Positions 45,277 through 58,309 of a stretch of 64,000 bases of DNA are shown in pieces; the stretch's first letter is position 1; each line of letters starts with the position of its first letter. Below the pieces are notes generated by a model. That model saw only the letters and a list, made by a program, of their open reading frames with translations. It did no database searches and had not been told where the DNA came from. Made by a program: the position numbers and the translations under genes. Source of the stretch: Armillaria gallica (lineage: Eukaryota; Basidiomycota; Agaricomycetes; Agaricales; Physalacriaceae); assembly GCA_037576215.1 (NCBI GenBank), contig JBANDB010000003.1:5828001-5892000 (forward strand). The letters run 5' to 3'.

Positions 45277-47271
45277 ATGTCCACAATACCGACAGGGAAA
45301 CCCACTGGACTTCCAGCTTTTGACAATACTTTGGGGGTCATCTACATCGGGTCCAGTCTCGCTACAGCGTGCGTACTTGTTCCTTTCCTCGAATTGTCGC
45401 AAGAGCTCTAATGCGATTTGACAAAGACTGTATGGCATTATCTGCGTGCAGAAATTTTTGTATATCATTTCTAACCGGACTCGATCTGACGGCTGGCCCA
45501 TGAGATTGCTCGTCTCCGTCCTTTTGTAAGTTTTATTATTCGGGACGACTCCCAGTAGCAGGACTCATCTTAATTGTAGTGTGAATACTTCAATTCTTAT
45601 CTTGTCGAGTGTGCTCTCACCGTGTTCCTAAATAGGGACTCGACACCGCACAGCAGGGCCTCACGTTGGCAGGAATGTATCGCTTTTTGATTACTGACTA
45701 TGCCAATCCGGCTGCGCTTGAGGTAGGAGGATCGACTAGTGGCCGAGCGTGAGTGTGTGCGTTTCTTACATTCATATGTACGGCTCTCACCAGTAGATGA
45801 GTAGGTTGACAACATATGTGAGTTCAGCTGAATTTTTCATACAGTCGTGACTTCATAGTATTTTAATTTTTAACAGGACGAGGGAATTGTTGGAGTAAGT
45901 CTCCATTCTCGTTTCTCCCTTACCCAAGACCGCCTATTGGTTTAGATCTGCGGCATTCTTCTGGTACAGCTGTAAGGAAACATTTTACCGGGTGAGCGTC
46001 GAAATGACAATGGTTTGTAGGTTCTTCTGTTGGCGTATATGGACTTTCAGTGCCTCTTCACTGCATCTCCACGCCCGAATCGCAATTATCGCAGTCGCGG
46101 TGGGTCCTTCGGCCGTGTGCGCCCGGTTGTGACTTTCTTATGACCAATCATAGGTCGCATTGGCCTTCCTTAACTTTGGTCAGTGGGATAAGACTGCCGT
46201 GATGTTACTGGGCTTACGAGCTCCACTCTCCAATGCGCAGCATCATCTATTGGTGAGCCTATACATTCATCCCAGCTCAATAGCACTGATGATACTGCTT
46301 AGCTCTATCTATCTTTGGCTACAGGCACCGCTTCTTGACTGTCAACACACCCGAATTTACTGTGGGTCATCTCCTTTCATAACGAAGTCCCGGTTGATGA
46401 ACAACGCATCAGCTCTCCTGGAAACTTTCGGCTTCGAGTGGGATTGCCTTTGACGTCATCACCACTATGGCGATGAGTGGGCGCTCGTTCTCTCTATAAT
46501 TATATAACCATTGATGACCTCATATGACCTTTTTGAAGCTCTGAGTCTTTACCGTTCCCGCTCTGGCATGAAAAGGTACGTGGTTGACTTGGCTTTGATC
46601 CTATTATGCCGGAACTAAGTCATCTTTCTTTTGCTACAGGAGTAATCATGTTATCGCCATCCTCATATTGTTTACGGTCAATACGAACTTTGTCACGACG
46701 TCAGTTTTTTTTTCATCGCGCCATCTTCACATGTCTGCGACTGAGGTTTTACAACAGATTCCTTTCAATAGGTTCCCTCGTTACCGTAAGACCATTTATC
46801 CGCATCGGTTCACTCACTTAACGAATCCTCATTAGTACTTGGTGCTCCCTAATGCGACGATATACGGAGGAATCACGTTCCTTTTGTCTAAATGTGCAAC
46901 TCATCCATTTAACTGTTCTGCGTATTATTGACTCGTATGTTCGACCGTCTAGCATATCTCAACTCGTTTCTGGCGATGTGAGTCTGGAGTCTGATCTTTG
47001 CTCACAACGTAAGCGAAACTGACATATCTTTGTTGCCTTAGTCTCAATACCCGAGAATACCTTCGGGAGAAGATGGATCACCTCTCACAGCCGGGGCAAT
47101 CTTCTGTTCCAGATTTTGCAGGTCCAAGTGTACGCACAGTTGCTACCTCAATATGTGTGCGTCGGGCTAACATTTCGCTCGCAGACTAGTACTGATGCCG
47201 TATCAACCGCTGGCGAGCAGTTTGAGTTGTCACTGATTGCTGTCGTCGGTAGTTCGACGTCCAAAGTGTGA
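45277..47271 (+). CDS. D4: DUF6534-like multi-pass membrane protein
   Basis: The start is MSTIPTGKPTGLPAFDNTLG. Splicing GC|A gives LATALYGIICVQKFLYI, then MRLLVSVL, the small exon, GLDTAQQGLTLAGMYRFLIT, a DEGIVG exon, CRFFCWRIWTFS and NFGQWDKTAVMLLGLR (CAG at the variable codon, as in D2). The C-terminal exons are alignable to TGA 47269-47271, with some divergence (for example GTTCCCTCGTTACC for the GALIT segment). With D2 it is the least damaged copy. Its divergent partner S8 is truncated. Predicted membrane protein, function unknown. Confidence 0.6.
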
Positions 47272-47608
47272 CTAGTTTCTTTCTGGATTTTTGGGCAGGA
47301 CAGGACGTCGACGTCCAGGGATTTTGCGCCTGGTCATAACTAGTTGTCGTGACATTTATGTCACCCTAGGCAACGGCCGTGATATAGAATTCCTGAACTC
47401 TTCACCAATTGATGAAACCGGATGTCCTAAAGTGGCATCGCAAGGTACCAAGCCAGGCTGACTGGAAGTAGCAACAGCTCGGCAAGTCACTGCCATGATC
47501 ATCGTCGTATCCTACAAAGAGCGTAGTGACAGGTTTCGGTTCCGCAAAGACGTAAAGAAGGCGCGGGAAAAAGAAGACATGAAGAGGAGCAGGAGAGACG
47601 ACCTATCG
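47272..47608. other. Convergent spacer D4/S9
   Basis: 337 bp, diverged homologue of the other convergent spacers. Nothing else seen. Confidence 0.45.
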
Positions 47609-48907
47609 CTAAATCTCAACGCTCCACAAGGACTCCTGGGTGAACTCTAGTGCCTTTCACTGCCTATCCACATCCAAGGCGACGGGCGCTTGCGGCACCG
47701 CAATGCTCGGAGGGTAGATATAGGCACCCTGGAATATTTCAAGATTATCGCGCAGCGCGCAAGCTGGAGCGGACGGATAGCGCCATCCTAAAAGGTGCTT
47801 TATAAGTCATTGTCATGCGATGGGGAAGAAGAACGAACACTTAGTATGATACCAGGCTGGGTAATCGTTGCCAAGACTTCGGAACGTTTTTCGGAAAGAC
47901 GCCGTGACAAGTTATTCGTTCATAGATGCAAGGCGAGTTTCGCGCATTCTGTCAGGATTTTATTAGGGTGCGAAGCGGTTTGAGAACAAGGCGTTTATCG
48001 TAACGTTCCAAGGATGGCAATAAATACCATTTGAATGAGTGGTTCCAAGCCTCTTTGGAATCATATTCCAGATATTTTGCATAGTGGTATGCACCGGATC
48101 CAACTTTTGTACATAAGTGAATCGGGTTCCCTAAATATAAGAGGCTGGTACTACATCTGGCTCACTTTAATTATTCCCACATCAGCTAGCCTCCGTCCAG
48201 CGATGCTGTTGATTCAAGAAGTGGGAGGAGGGTCTTCGTAAATATGTAAGGCCATAAATAGCTTAGGGCGAGTGTCGGAATCGAAACCGAGTGACGAGGT
48301 AAATAAAAATGCGAACTTGATCGTCATGCTCTCTCCAATGTCATCCGCATTCAGCGCTTGAATATTTCCAAAGGCCGGTATCCTAGAGCGTACCATAAAA
48401 TTACTACCTGGATGAACAAAAATGGTAATCACATACAGTACCGCGTTATTTACAACCGGAAATTTCGCAGACTCACCCAAGATATCAAGTTTTCTTTCTC
48501 GAGCAATGAAACGTTCTGCCGATTCCTTTGCAGAACGAGGATCTTTGAGGTCGAGGTCATGCCAGATGCCTTCCCCGAGACCAGGTTCACGTCCTTCTTC
48601 GTTAAGTCTGTTGACAGCTTATTTCGTTCTGTTCTCATCTCGAGCGGCCATATACACCTGAGAAGTAGTGTTACGATTTCACGTATTTCATTTGCGTCTG
48701 GTAATCAATCGCCTTTACACCAATCATCGACAAAAGCCGCAATACGGCGAAACCAATGCCTCTGTTGCGGGTGCGAGGAACTCATCCAAGCAGTGGTGTA
48801 AAATGGGAAGATAATCGTACCTAGAGCCGATTACTATCACAGCCTTTCCAGAAAGCCTGGAACGATCATGATCGGATTTGGAACGTTGTTGAAGGAGCTG
48901 CGCCCAC
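47609..48907 (-). pseudogene. S9: SDR pseudogene
   Basis: GTG replaces the start ATG (48,905-48,907). Exon 3 holds ACGAAATAA, the stop shared with S2 and S6. Exon 9 has lost roughly 100 bases so that GATGGCGCTATCCGTCCGCTCC runs straight into AGCTTGCGCG (near 47,767). Other exons are recognisable but frameshifted. Confidence 0.8.
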
Positions 48908-49633
48908 AAGACAATATCACAGACGGATGATCAGGGTACCAAAGAGTCCCTGACCATCACATTCACTGTCAGGAGTGATCAGTCGATTAGTACCAATCCG
49001 CTGATTTTCCCAAGTGTTGAGCCAGTTGCGGGAGTTGGGTGGTGACAGGTGGTGATCAAGCGTGATGCCTATTTAAAGCTAACTTGTTACCGGCATTTGC
49101 CGAGTCCATTTACTACTATTTCCTGTCGTTCAAGGACCATGGGCTTCCACTATACCGCCTGCAGGCTGTATGTACGGTCTTTACCCTTCAATGCCGTGGC
49201 AGAAATCACTGCTTGCGTCATGTTGCCAATGGCGATGGCACCGGTATCTCGCGCAGCAGAAGAAAGCGTATACTTATGGCCGTGGTGTGTGGTGTGTGGT
49301 GTGTGTACCGGCACAAGGTCCCAATCAGGACCGGCCGGGTCCTGAAGACATGCCACGTTACCGTAATGAGAATCTACGTCTACGTAAGATCTTTGCCTGC
49401 CTGCCCTGCCCTAGGTAGGTACTTGTTGGCCTTCGTTGACAAGAGTCGCGACGGACAGTGACAGGAGTGCGTGAATCACCGTCATTCTGGCTCAGTTGCG
49501 TGCTAATTTCATGTTTGATCACACGCCTGTCATCCGCCTACCACAATTAAATACTGAAGAAGAAAAAAAACAGTCCTTACAAACAATCACCTCTGCATTC
49601 TACCAATCCTTGTACACCGTTAACTTCAAAATC
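48908..49633. promoter_or_regulatory. Divergent promoter region S9/D5 with small insertion
   Basis: 726 bp, the longest of the set. The extra length is a roughly 60-bp insertion at about 49,281-49,342 (GT-rich, then CCGGCACAAGGTCCCAATCA) absent from the other spacers and matching 57,581-57,640 in inverted orientation. Confidence 0.55.
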
Positions 49634-51609
49634 ATGTCATCTGTACCAGCAGGTCAACCCATTGAACTTCCAGCTGTCGACAATACTCTGGGAGCTCTCT
49701 ACATTGGGTCTAGTCTCTCCACAGTGTGCGTGCTCTTTTTGTCCTCAAATTCTCGCAAGAAACCTAATGGCATTTAACCAAGTCTGTACGGTGTCATCTG
49801 TGTGCAGACTTTCTTATACGTTACTTCCAACCGAGCTCGATACGACAGCTGGGCAATGAAGTTGCTTGTCTTCATTCTTTTGTAAGTCGCACAGTCAGGA
49901 CTCGACAGCAGCAAGGCTCATCTTCACCGTAGTGTGAGTACTTCTATTCCTATCTTGTTGAGCACACCTGATCGTGTTCCTAAATAGGGACTAGACACCA
50001 CACAGCAGTGCCTCATGCTGGCAGGAATGTATCGTTTGTTGATTACTGACTATGCCAATCCGGATGCGCTTGAGACGGGAGGACCGAGTAGCGGCCTAGC
50101 GTGAGCATGTCTTTCTTATACTCATATGTGCGGTTCTCACCGATAGATGAGTAGGTTGGTCACCTACGTGAGTTCAAATGACAATTTCGGACCCTCGTGG
50201 CTAAGTTAACACGTATTCAACAGGACGAGGCAATCGTTGCAGTGAGTTCTCGTTTTCTCTCTCTTTTCTTTAAGACCGCCTATTGGATTAGATTTGCTCC
50301 ATTCTTCTGGTACAGCTGTAAGGAAGCATCCTTCTTGGTGAACGTCGAAATAACAATGGTTTGTAGGTTCTTCTGTTGGCGTATATGGACTTTCAGTGCC
50401 TCTTTACTGCACCTCCACGGCCGAATCGCAATTATCGCTGTCGTGGTGGGTCCTTCGGCTGTATACGCCTTGTGACTTCCTTACGATCGGTCATAGGTCT
50501 CATTGGCGTTCCTTAACTGTGGTTAGTGGGTCAATGCTGCCGTCATCTTACTTGGACTTAGTACGGGACACATTTCAACTCACAGCCTCATATATTTGTA
50601 CGCCTATACATTCGTGACGGCTCAATCATGCTAATAATGCCCCGTAGGTCTGTCTATCTTTGGTTTCAGGGACCACTTATTTACCGGCCCGGGCCATGCA
50701 CCCGACTTGACTGTGGGTCGCTTCATTTGTAACGAAGGTCCGGCTGATGGACAACACATCAGCTCTCATGGAAAATTTCCGGCGCGAGTGGAATTGCCTT
50801 TGACGTCATCACGACTATGGCGATGAGTAGAACTCGTTCTCTCTCTATAATTATATAGTCATTGATGATCTCATTTGACCTTTTTGAAGCTCTGAGTCTT
50901 TACCGTTGGCGATCACTGACGATGAAAAGGTCCGTGGTTGGCTTCGCTTTACTCCTGCTATATCACGGAACTAATGGATGTCTATTTTGTTACAGGAGTA
51001 ATCATGTTATTGTTATGCTCATAGTACTCATTGTCAATACGAACCTCATCACGACGTTAGTTTCTTTCGCGCCATCTTCAAGTATCTATGACTGAGATTC
51101 TACAAAAGACTCCTTTCAATAGGTGCACTCATTACTGTAAGGCCATCCGACCACATTGGTTCACACACTTGACGGATCCTCATTAGTACCTGGTGCTCCC
51201 TAATGGGACGATATATGGAGGACTCTACCTCCTTCTTCATAAGTGTACATCTCTTTCTTTGACAGTTTTGCATACTTATTGACTCGTATTCGACCTTGTA
51301 GCTTATCTTAATTCGTTTCTGGCGATGTAAGTGATTTTCGCTCTCAACTCAAGCTCAGCTTACCACATCTCTGTTTCCCTAGTCTCAATTCCCGAGAATT
51401 CCTTCGAGAGAAGATGGATCACCATTCACAGCCAGGACAATCATCTATTCCAGATTTTGCAGCCCACACTGTATGCACAGTTATAACCTCATTATGTGTG
51501 CGTCGAGCTAACATTTTGCTGGTAGCCTACTGATGCTACATCGACCACTGGCGAACAGTTCGAGTTGTCGCTGGTCGCTGCTGTCGGTAGTTCGACGTCC
51601 AAAGTGTGA
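49634..51609 (+). CDS. D5: DUF6534-like multi-pass membrane protein, possibly a pseudogene
   Basis: The start is MSSVPAGQPIELPAVDN. GT|T joins to LYGVICVQTFLYVTSNRARY, the small exon keeps 22 nt, and exon 4 gives NPDALETGGPSSGLA before GTGAGC. It ends at TGA 51607-51609. It carries the GGTTAGTGG variant (near 50,521) in place of CAG. It is nearly identical to D3 over most of its length. Confidence 0.6.
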
Positions 51610-51913
51610 CAAATGTTTTTAAGATTTTGGGGCAAGGAAGAGCAAACAGAGAGTTTGTGCTTGCTATAGGTAGTCATCATCGTGATTTATGACACACTAG
51701 GCAACAGCGGTGAGGGGAAACTGGAAGGTCTGAAGCTTAAAGCGCGCATCACGAGTAAGGAATTGGTCTGACTGAAAGTAACAACTCGCCAACACGCTGC
51801 CATAATCTTCGTCACATTCTGCAAGAAAGGTAGGGACCGATTGCGGTTACAAAAAAATGTAATGAAGATCAGGAAAAGAGAAGGCGTGAAGAGAATAAGA
51901 AGAGAAATCATTG
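51610..51913. other. Convergent spacer D5/S10
   Basis: 304 bp, homologous to the other convergent spacers. Confidence 0.5.
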
Positions 51914-53218
51914 CTAAACCCCAATGCTCTGCAAGAACTCCTCGGTGAACTCCACTGGCTTGCGTTGTCTATTTTCGTCCAAAGCGATGGCCACTTCCGG
52001 CACCGCAATGTTCGGAGGATAGATATAGGCACCCTAGAATATTTCGGGATCATCGCGCGGCGCGCAAGCTGCAAAGACTGACGTATAAGCCCCTGTTGTC
52101 TGAGGATGCATGACCAGACCCACTAACCCGATCCAAAATGAAGGATACGGGAGGGAGTAGAGCAGACGGATAGCGCCATCCTGAAAGGTGCTTTATAAGT
52201 CATCGTCATGCAATGAGGAAGAAAAACGAACACTTAGTATGATACCAGGCTGCGTAATCATTACCGAGACTTTGGAACGTCGTTTGGAAAGACACCGTGC
52301 CAAGTGATTCGTCCATCCATGCAAGGCGAGTTTCGAGTCTTCTTTCTTGATTTTATTAGGGTGCAGAAACACTTGAGACCAAGCCGTTTACCAGGTTGCC
52401 TCTTTGGGACCATATTCCAGATTTTTCGCATAGTGGTATCCATCCGATCCAACCTGTGTACATGAGTGAATCGGGTTTCATGAACAGACGAGGCTGGTGG
52501 ATCTGGCTCGCGTAACACGCTAACTATTTGCACGTCGACTCCGTCCAACGATGCTGTTGATTCAAGAAGTGGAGGGAGGGGTTTCGTAAATCTGTAAGGC
52601 GCTAAATAGCTGAGAGCTAGTGTCAGAATCGTAGCCAAGTGACAAGGTAAATAACAATGCGAGCTTGATCGCCATGCTCTCTCCAATGTCATCCGCATTC
52701 AGCGTTTGAACATTTCCAAAGGCCGATATCCAAAACCTACCATAAAATTACTACCTGGGTGGACAAAGATGGTAATAACAGACATTTACTGAAGTGTATA
52801 TCAGCCGCAGACATTACAACCGGATATTTCATGGACGAACCCAGGATATCAAGTTTTCTGTTCTGCTGATTCCTTGGCAGAACAAGGACCTCTGAGGTCG
52901 AGTCCGTGCCAGATGATTTCCCCGAGACCGCGTTCACCTCCCTCTTCGTTAAGTCTGTCGATAGCTTCTTTTGCTCTGGCCTCATCTCGAGCAGCCATAT
53001 ACACCTGAGAAGAAGTGTTGCACTCAGTGAGTAATAACTGTTGCAGCCATCCTCGACAAGTACTGCAACGTGACAAATCCTATGTCTCTACTGTGAGTGC
53101 GAGGAACTTAGCCAATTAGTGGTGTGAGATGGGAAGATGATCATACTGGCGCCGGTCACTATGACCACTTTCCTAGCTAGACTCGGATTTTGAACGTTGT
53201 TGAAGGAGCTGCACCCCC
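51914..53218 (-). pseudogene. S10: SDR pseudogene
   Basis: The start codon is lost (TTGGGGGTGCAGC at the ATG position). Exon 3 lacks the TAA of S2/S6/S9 but has lost 17 nt (GCAGAACAGAAAACTTG), shifting the frame. The intron 3 to exon 4 region is partly deleted, and exon 7 is shortened (GTACCAGGTTGCCTCTTTGGGACC region). Exons 8 and 9 are still alignable, to a stop at 51,914. Confidence 0.75.
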
Positions 53219-53878
53219 AAGAAAATATCACAGACGGATGATCAGGAGACCAAATCCCATAACATCATTTTCGGGAGTGACCAGTCAATTGGTACCAATC
53301 CGTTGATTTTCCCAGGTCCTGAGCCAATTGCAGGGTAGGGTGGTGACAAGCGGTGATCAAGCGTAATGCCTATTTAAAGCTAGCTTGTCGCCGGCAAATG
53401 CCGAGTCCGGGGAGGTTCTTTACTATTTCCTGTCCTTCAAGCTCAAGGACCATGGGCTTCCACTGTACCGCCTGCAGGCTGCATGCATGGTCTTTACCCT
53501 TCAATGCCATGGCATAAATCACTGCTTGCGTCATGTTGCCAATGGCGATGGCACCGGTATCTCGCACAGCAGAAGAAAACGTATACTTGTAGCCGTGGGA
53601 CTTGAACACATGCCACGTTACCGTAATGAGAATCGGCGTCTAGGTAAGATCTTTGCCTGCCCTGCCCTGCCCCGGGTAGGTACTCGTTGGCTGGCATTCG
53701 TTGACAAGTTCGTGACGGGAGCGCGTGAATCACTGTCCATCAGGCTCAGTTGCGTGCTAATCTCATGTTTGATCACACGCCTGTCATTCGCCTACCACAA
53801 TTAAATACTGAAGAAAAGTGCTTACAAACAATCACCTCTGCATTCTACCAATCCGTGTACACCGTTACCTTCAAAATC
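53219..53878. promoter_or_regulatory. Divergent promoter region S10/D6
   Basis: 660 bp with the conserved core (GATGGCACCGGTATCTCGCA at about 53,545) and no GT-rich insertion. Confidence 0.5.
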
Positions 53879-55852
53879 ATGTCATCTGTACCAGCAGGTC
53901 AACCTACTAAACTTCCAGCTTTCGACAATAGTTTGGGAGCTCTCTACATTGGGTCTAGTCTCGCCACAGTGTGCGTACTCATTTTTTTCTCAAATTCTTG
54001 CAAGAAACCTAATGGCATTCGACCAAGTCTGTACGGTGTCATCTGTGTGCAGACTTTCTTATACGTTACTTCCAACCGAACTCGATACGACAGCTGGGCA
54101 ATGAAGTTGCTTGTCTTCATTCTTTTGTAAGTCACGCAGTCAGGACTCGACAGCAGCAAGGCTCATCTCAATCGTAGTGTGAGTACTTCTATTCCATGGT
54201 ATCTCCGAGTTGAGCGCACCTGATCATGTCCCTAAATAGGGACTAGACACCACACAGCAGTGCCTCATGTTGGCGGGAATGTATCGTTTTTTGATTACTG
54301 ACTATGCCAATCCGGCCGCGCTTTCGACAGGAGGACCGAGTAGCGGTCTAGCGTGAGCGTATCTTATACTCATGTGTGCGGTTCTCACCGATAGATGAGT
54401 AGGTTGGCCACCTACGTGAGTTCAAATGAATTTTTCGGTCCCTCGTGGCTTTAACGCGTATTCAACAGGACGAAGCAATTGTTGCAGTAAGTTCTCGTTT
54501 CTTTTCCCTTTCTTTAAGACCACCTATTGGATTAGATCTGCTCCATTCTTCTGGTACAGCTGTAAGGAAGCGGCATCCTTCTTGGTGAGCGTCAAAATGA
54601 CAGTGGTTTGTAGGTTCTTCTGTTGGCGTGTATGGACTTTCAGTGCCTCTTCACTGCACCTCCACATCCGAATCGCAATTATCGCAATCTCGGTAGGTCC
54701 TTCTGCTATGTGAACCTTGTGCCTTCCTTACGACCAATCATAGGTCGCATTAGCGTTCCTTAATTTTGGTTAGTGGGGCGAGACTGCCGTTATCTGACTT
54801 AGGCTTATTACGAGTTCCACATATCAACTCGCAGCCTCGTATATTTGTACGCCTGCCTATACATTCGTGACAGCTCAATGACACTAACAATGCCCCGCAG
54901 GTCTGTCTATCTTTGGCTTCAGGCACCACTTCTTTGCCGACAATTCCCCCGACTTTACTGTGGGCCATTTCATTTATAACGAAGGTCCGGCTGATGAGCA
55001 ACGCATCAGGTCTCTTGGAAAGTTTCCGCTTCGAGTGGGATTGCTTTTGATGTTATAATGACTATAGCGATGAGTGGGCGATCTTTCCCTCTATAGGTCG
55101 ATCATGATCTCATGTAAGTTTTGAAGCTCTGAGTCTTTACCGTTGTCGATCACTGGGGATGAAAAGGTCCGTAGCCGTCTCTGCTTTGCTCCTGCTATAT
55201 CACGGAACTAATCTATCTATGTTTTGTTACAGGAGTAATCATGTCATTGTTATCCTCATATTACTCACTGTCAATACGAACCTCGTCACGACGTTAGTTT
55301 TTTTCGCACTGTCTTCATATGTCTATGACTGAGATTCTCCAAAAGACTCATCTCAATAGGTGCACTCGTTACTGTAAGGCCATCCGACCGCGTCGGTTCA
55401 CGCACTTGACGGATCCTCAATAGTATCTGGTGCTCCCTAATGCGACGATATACGGAGGGCTCTACCTCCTTCTTTCTAAATGTATAACTCCTCTGTTTAA
55501 CGGTTTTGCGTAATTATTGATTTGTATTCGACCTTCAAGCTTATCTCAACTCGTTTCTGGCGATGTAAGTCTGATCTTCGCTCATAACTCGAGCGCAGCT
55601 CACCATATCTTTGTTGCCATAGTCTCAATTCTCGAGATTTCCTTCGAGAGAAGATGGATAACCACTCACAACCAGGGCAATCATCTATTCCAGATTTCGC
55701 GGGCCCAAGTGTACGCGCAGATACTACCTCAATACGTATGCGTTTGACTGACACAAGTTCGCTCACAGACTACTGACGGGGCATTGATCGCTGGTGAACA
55801 ATTTGAGTTGTCGCTGATCCCTGCTGTCGGTAGCTCAACGTCGAAAGCATAA
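53879..55852 (+). CDS. D6: DUF6534-like multi-pass membrane protein, possibly a pseudogene
   Basis: The start is MSSVPAGQPTKLPAFDN. Exon 1/2 joins to LYGVICVQTFLYVTSNRTRY, and exon 4 gives GGPSSGLA. The GGTTAGTGG variant occurs near 54,771, but the CTTAG acceptor of D3 and D5 is CTTATTACG here, with another CTTAG 9 nt upstream. The last exon ends in TCGAAAGCATAA (stop 55,850-55,852), one codon different from the others. It marks the right edge of the array. Confidence 0.55.
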
Positions 55853-58309
55853 TATGTTTTTGTAGCCTGAATAGCTATTATCATCATATTCTCACATAAG
55901 GCGACAGTCGTGGCGTCAAAAGTTCCTATATCATCGCTGACTGACGAAACCTGAAGAGTGGCTCACATAAGTACACACGATCGGTGCCAACATATATTAC
56001 ACAATACTACCTCCCCCTCGCGTCGAAATTTGAATCCTAGTCAACTGACATCAACTAGGACACGCAGTAACCCTTCAACGCGTCCCGACTCCAGCGCTGT
56101 AGCGTAGGGAGCAAATCCGCCAATACCGCTGTATCTAGGGCACGATCTAGGCCGAGATCAAAGTCCTCATCCACGCCGAGGAGATCTTAATTGCCCTAAC
56201 ATCCCGTGGAGCTCTTCAAGTAGATGTGCCAAAGATTCGTCCTCAGGTGGTAGCAATGGAAGTTACCATAGGTTGGGCGTCGCCGACGCGGAGCTAGTTC
56301 ATGTACGTGAGGATATGTCACTGATGGATGGTGATGGTGGTATTGGTATTAGTGATGTCGAAGGACCGAACCCGCCTTGCCACCCTGCATAATCTGCTCA
56401 GAAAGAGTCGGTATCGATGCCAGTACTGCGTATGAGATGTCCCCGTGTGTTTTCAGAAACCTCAGTTTAAAGGAAAAGCACTACGGTGAGCGCAGTGCAA
56501 GCAAGCTGGTGAACCAACGTGCTCGCGTATCTCTCGCTATTCTGTCCCTTTCCCGGAGCTTATCCCGTGATGACTCTCGTTTATCTTTGAATTGATTACT
56601 AGACGACATACGCGCTGCACAGCACAATAGCTATTTTTGAGAGACCAAACGCCGTCGAGTATCGGCAGTGGTGGTAAATAGAAACGTTGAGTCCTGAAAT
56701 CAAGCGTAATCGCATGGACACCGTGAGAATAATTCTGAACTCCGATCACTGCCGGGACAGTCTTCACTCGTCGTTGAACAATGGTATGTCTTCATCGTCG
56801 TCTATAGCATAAATACTGATGCTCTGCAGGGCGGAGGTGGACGATATCCGTATCCCAAGTATGTTTGGTCACCAGCTGGTGAGTAGTCTGTACTGGCGAC
56901 AAATTGCTGACCAGCTTTTGAAGGTGGCTGGTGGGATCAACCATCCAACTGAAAAGCGAGCACAGCCGCCGTTGCCACCGGAATTTTTGCTATCGCTTAC
57001 GTCGTTGGATCATTGAGTACCGCAAGAGAGGTGCGTCTATCGAAACCTTCGTTTATTTCAATGCTGCTGATGTACAAGTCGACAGGATTGACGACATCCA
57101 TCCACTCCAAACCGCCACCTACGGAGAAGCGGCATCATACTGCAGCAGGTTCACACGGATACCCCTTCCTGCTAGTAGTCTGTGCGTATAGCCTCTCCTG
57201 TCGTCGCGATGATATCAGCGCTGTCGCAGAAACGTGTATATTCAAAATTCATTATTACACCGAAGCGAAAAATGCGCGCAAGTCCACGAAGCCATTGTTT
57301 GAGCATCACCGCGCTGTCGAGTACCTTCCACCCGTATCGAGTCGTAGCCAGTCCCCACCCACGGAAAAAAGCATTGATGCTAGTTAACGTTGCCCCATGC
57401 ACTTGCAGTCGAGGTCATCGACACCGTCCTGCAATTAAACAGAGTCAAGGTTTACGCCGCTTCACTCTCAATGTATGTACCCCATGAAGTGCCTCTACTC
57501 CGTGAGACGTACGCAACCGTGCGATCACAACAGTACGAGTCTTCCTGGCCACAGCACATGGCTTGCTATGTCAGGGCTGTGGACCCGGCCGTTCCTGATT
57601 GGGACCTTGCGCCGGTACACACACCACACCACACCTTCGTGATCAAAATTCGAAGTGCTGCGTGATTCCTGATGGGTGGGGTACTCATATTGAGGCGATT
57701 ACCTCAGTAGCGACATGAAGACGACTGTTACCTGCCAGTACTACATACGGCCTGAGCCGCGATCTTGAATACGATCGTAATTACAATCGCCGACACAGAG
57801 GAGTACGTTATCGTCTCGTGGTTCTGCCCAAGTGTAAACAGAGGTCGGGGCGAGCGTCAGCAGCGGAGAAGAGACTGCCGTTGGATGTACATGTATTGAT
57901 ATGGAGTGGAAGGTGAGAGAGTCTCTGTGTTTTTTTTTCGCACTAGCGAGGCTTACTTGGGCCAGCTTTAGCATTCACTAAGATTCATTTCCGCAGCCGA
58001 ATCCTCGAGTCTGACGGCGGTAACGATATCTTTGTGAGTCATACTTCCACATCGACTTTCGCCAGCGAGCAGATGAACATTTTCAGTACACAAACGACAC
58101 AAGTATCAGAAAGAAAAACAAATACGGAAGTTACACGCTATTCGAAGGTCCATACCTAAAAAGAGGACAGCACATTATTTAACTAACAACATAGGCTCAT
58201 AAAGAAGGATGCTGAATCTTCCGAATTCACCGACATACTGTCGTCACTGTCACTATCATCTCTGCCGTGTGTTAGTACGAAACACTTTAACAGCATATAA
58301 CGACGGCAC
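55853..58309. other. Region without a supported gene
   Basis: No protein family recognised. There are short + strand frames with plausible splice sites around 56,819-57,030 (MLCRAEVDDIRIPSMFGHQL before GTGAGT; then LLKVAGGINHPTEKR) and a 124-codon frame at 57,013-57,387, none supported by homology. 57,581-57,640 matches the insertion at 49.28 kb. Confidence 0.4.

Noticed and set aside
57013..57387. 124-codon frame on the + strand
   Set aside because: No recognisable domain, no splice context and no second copy for comparison.
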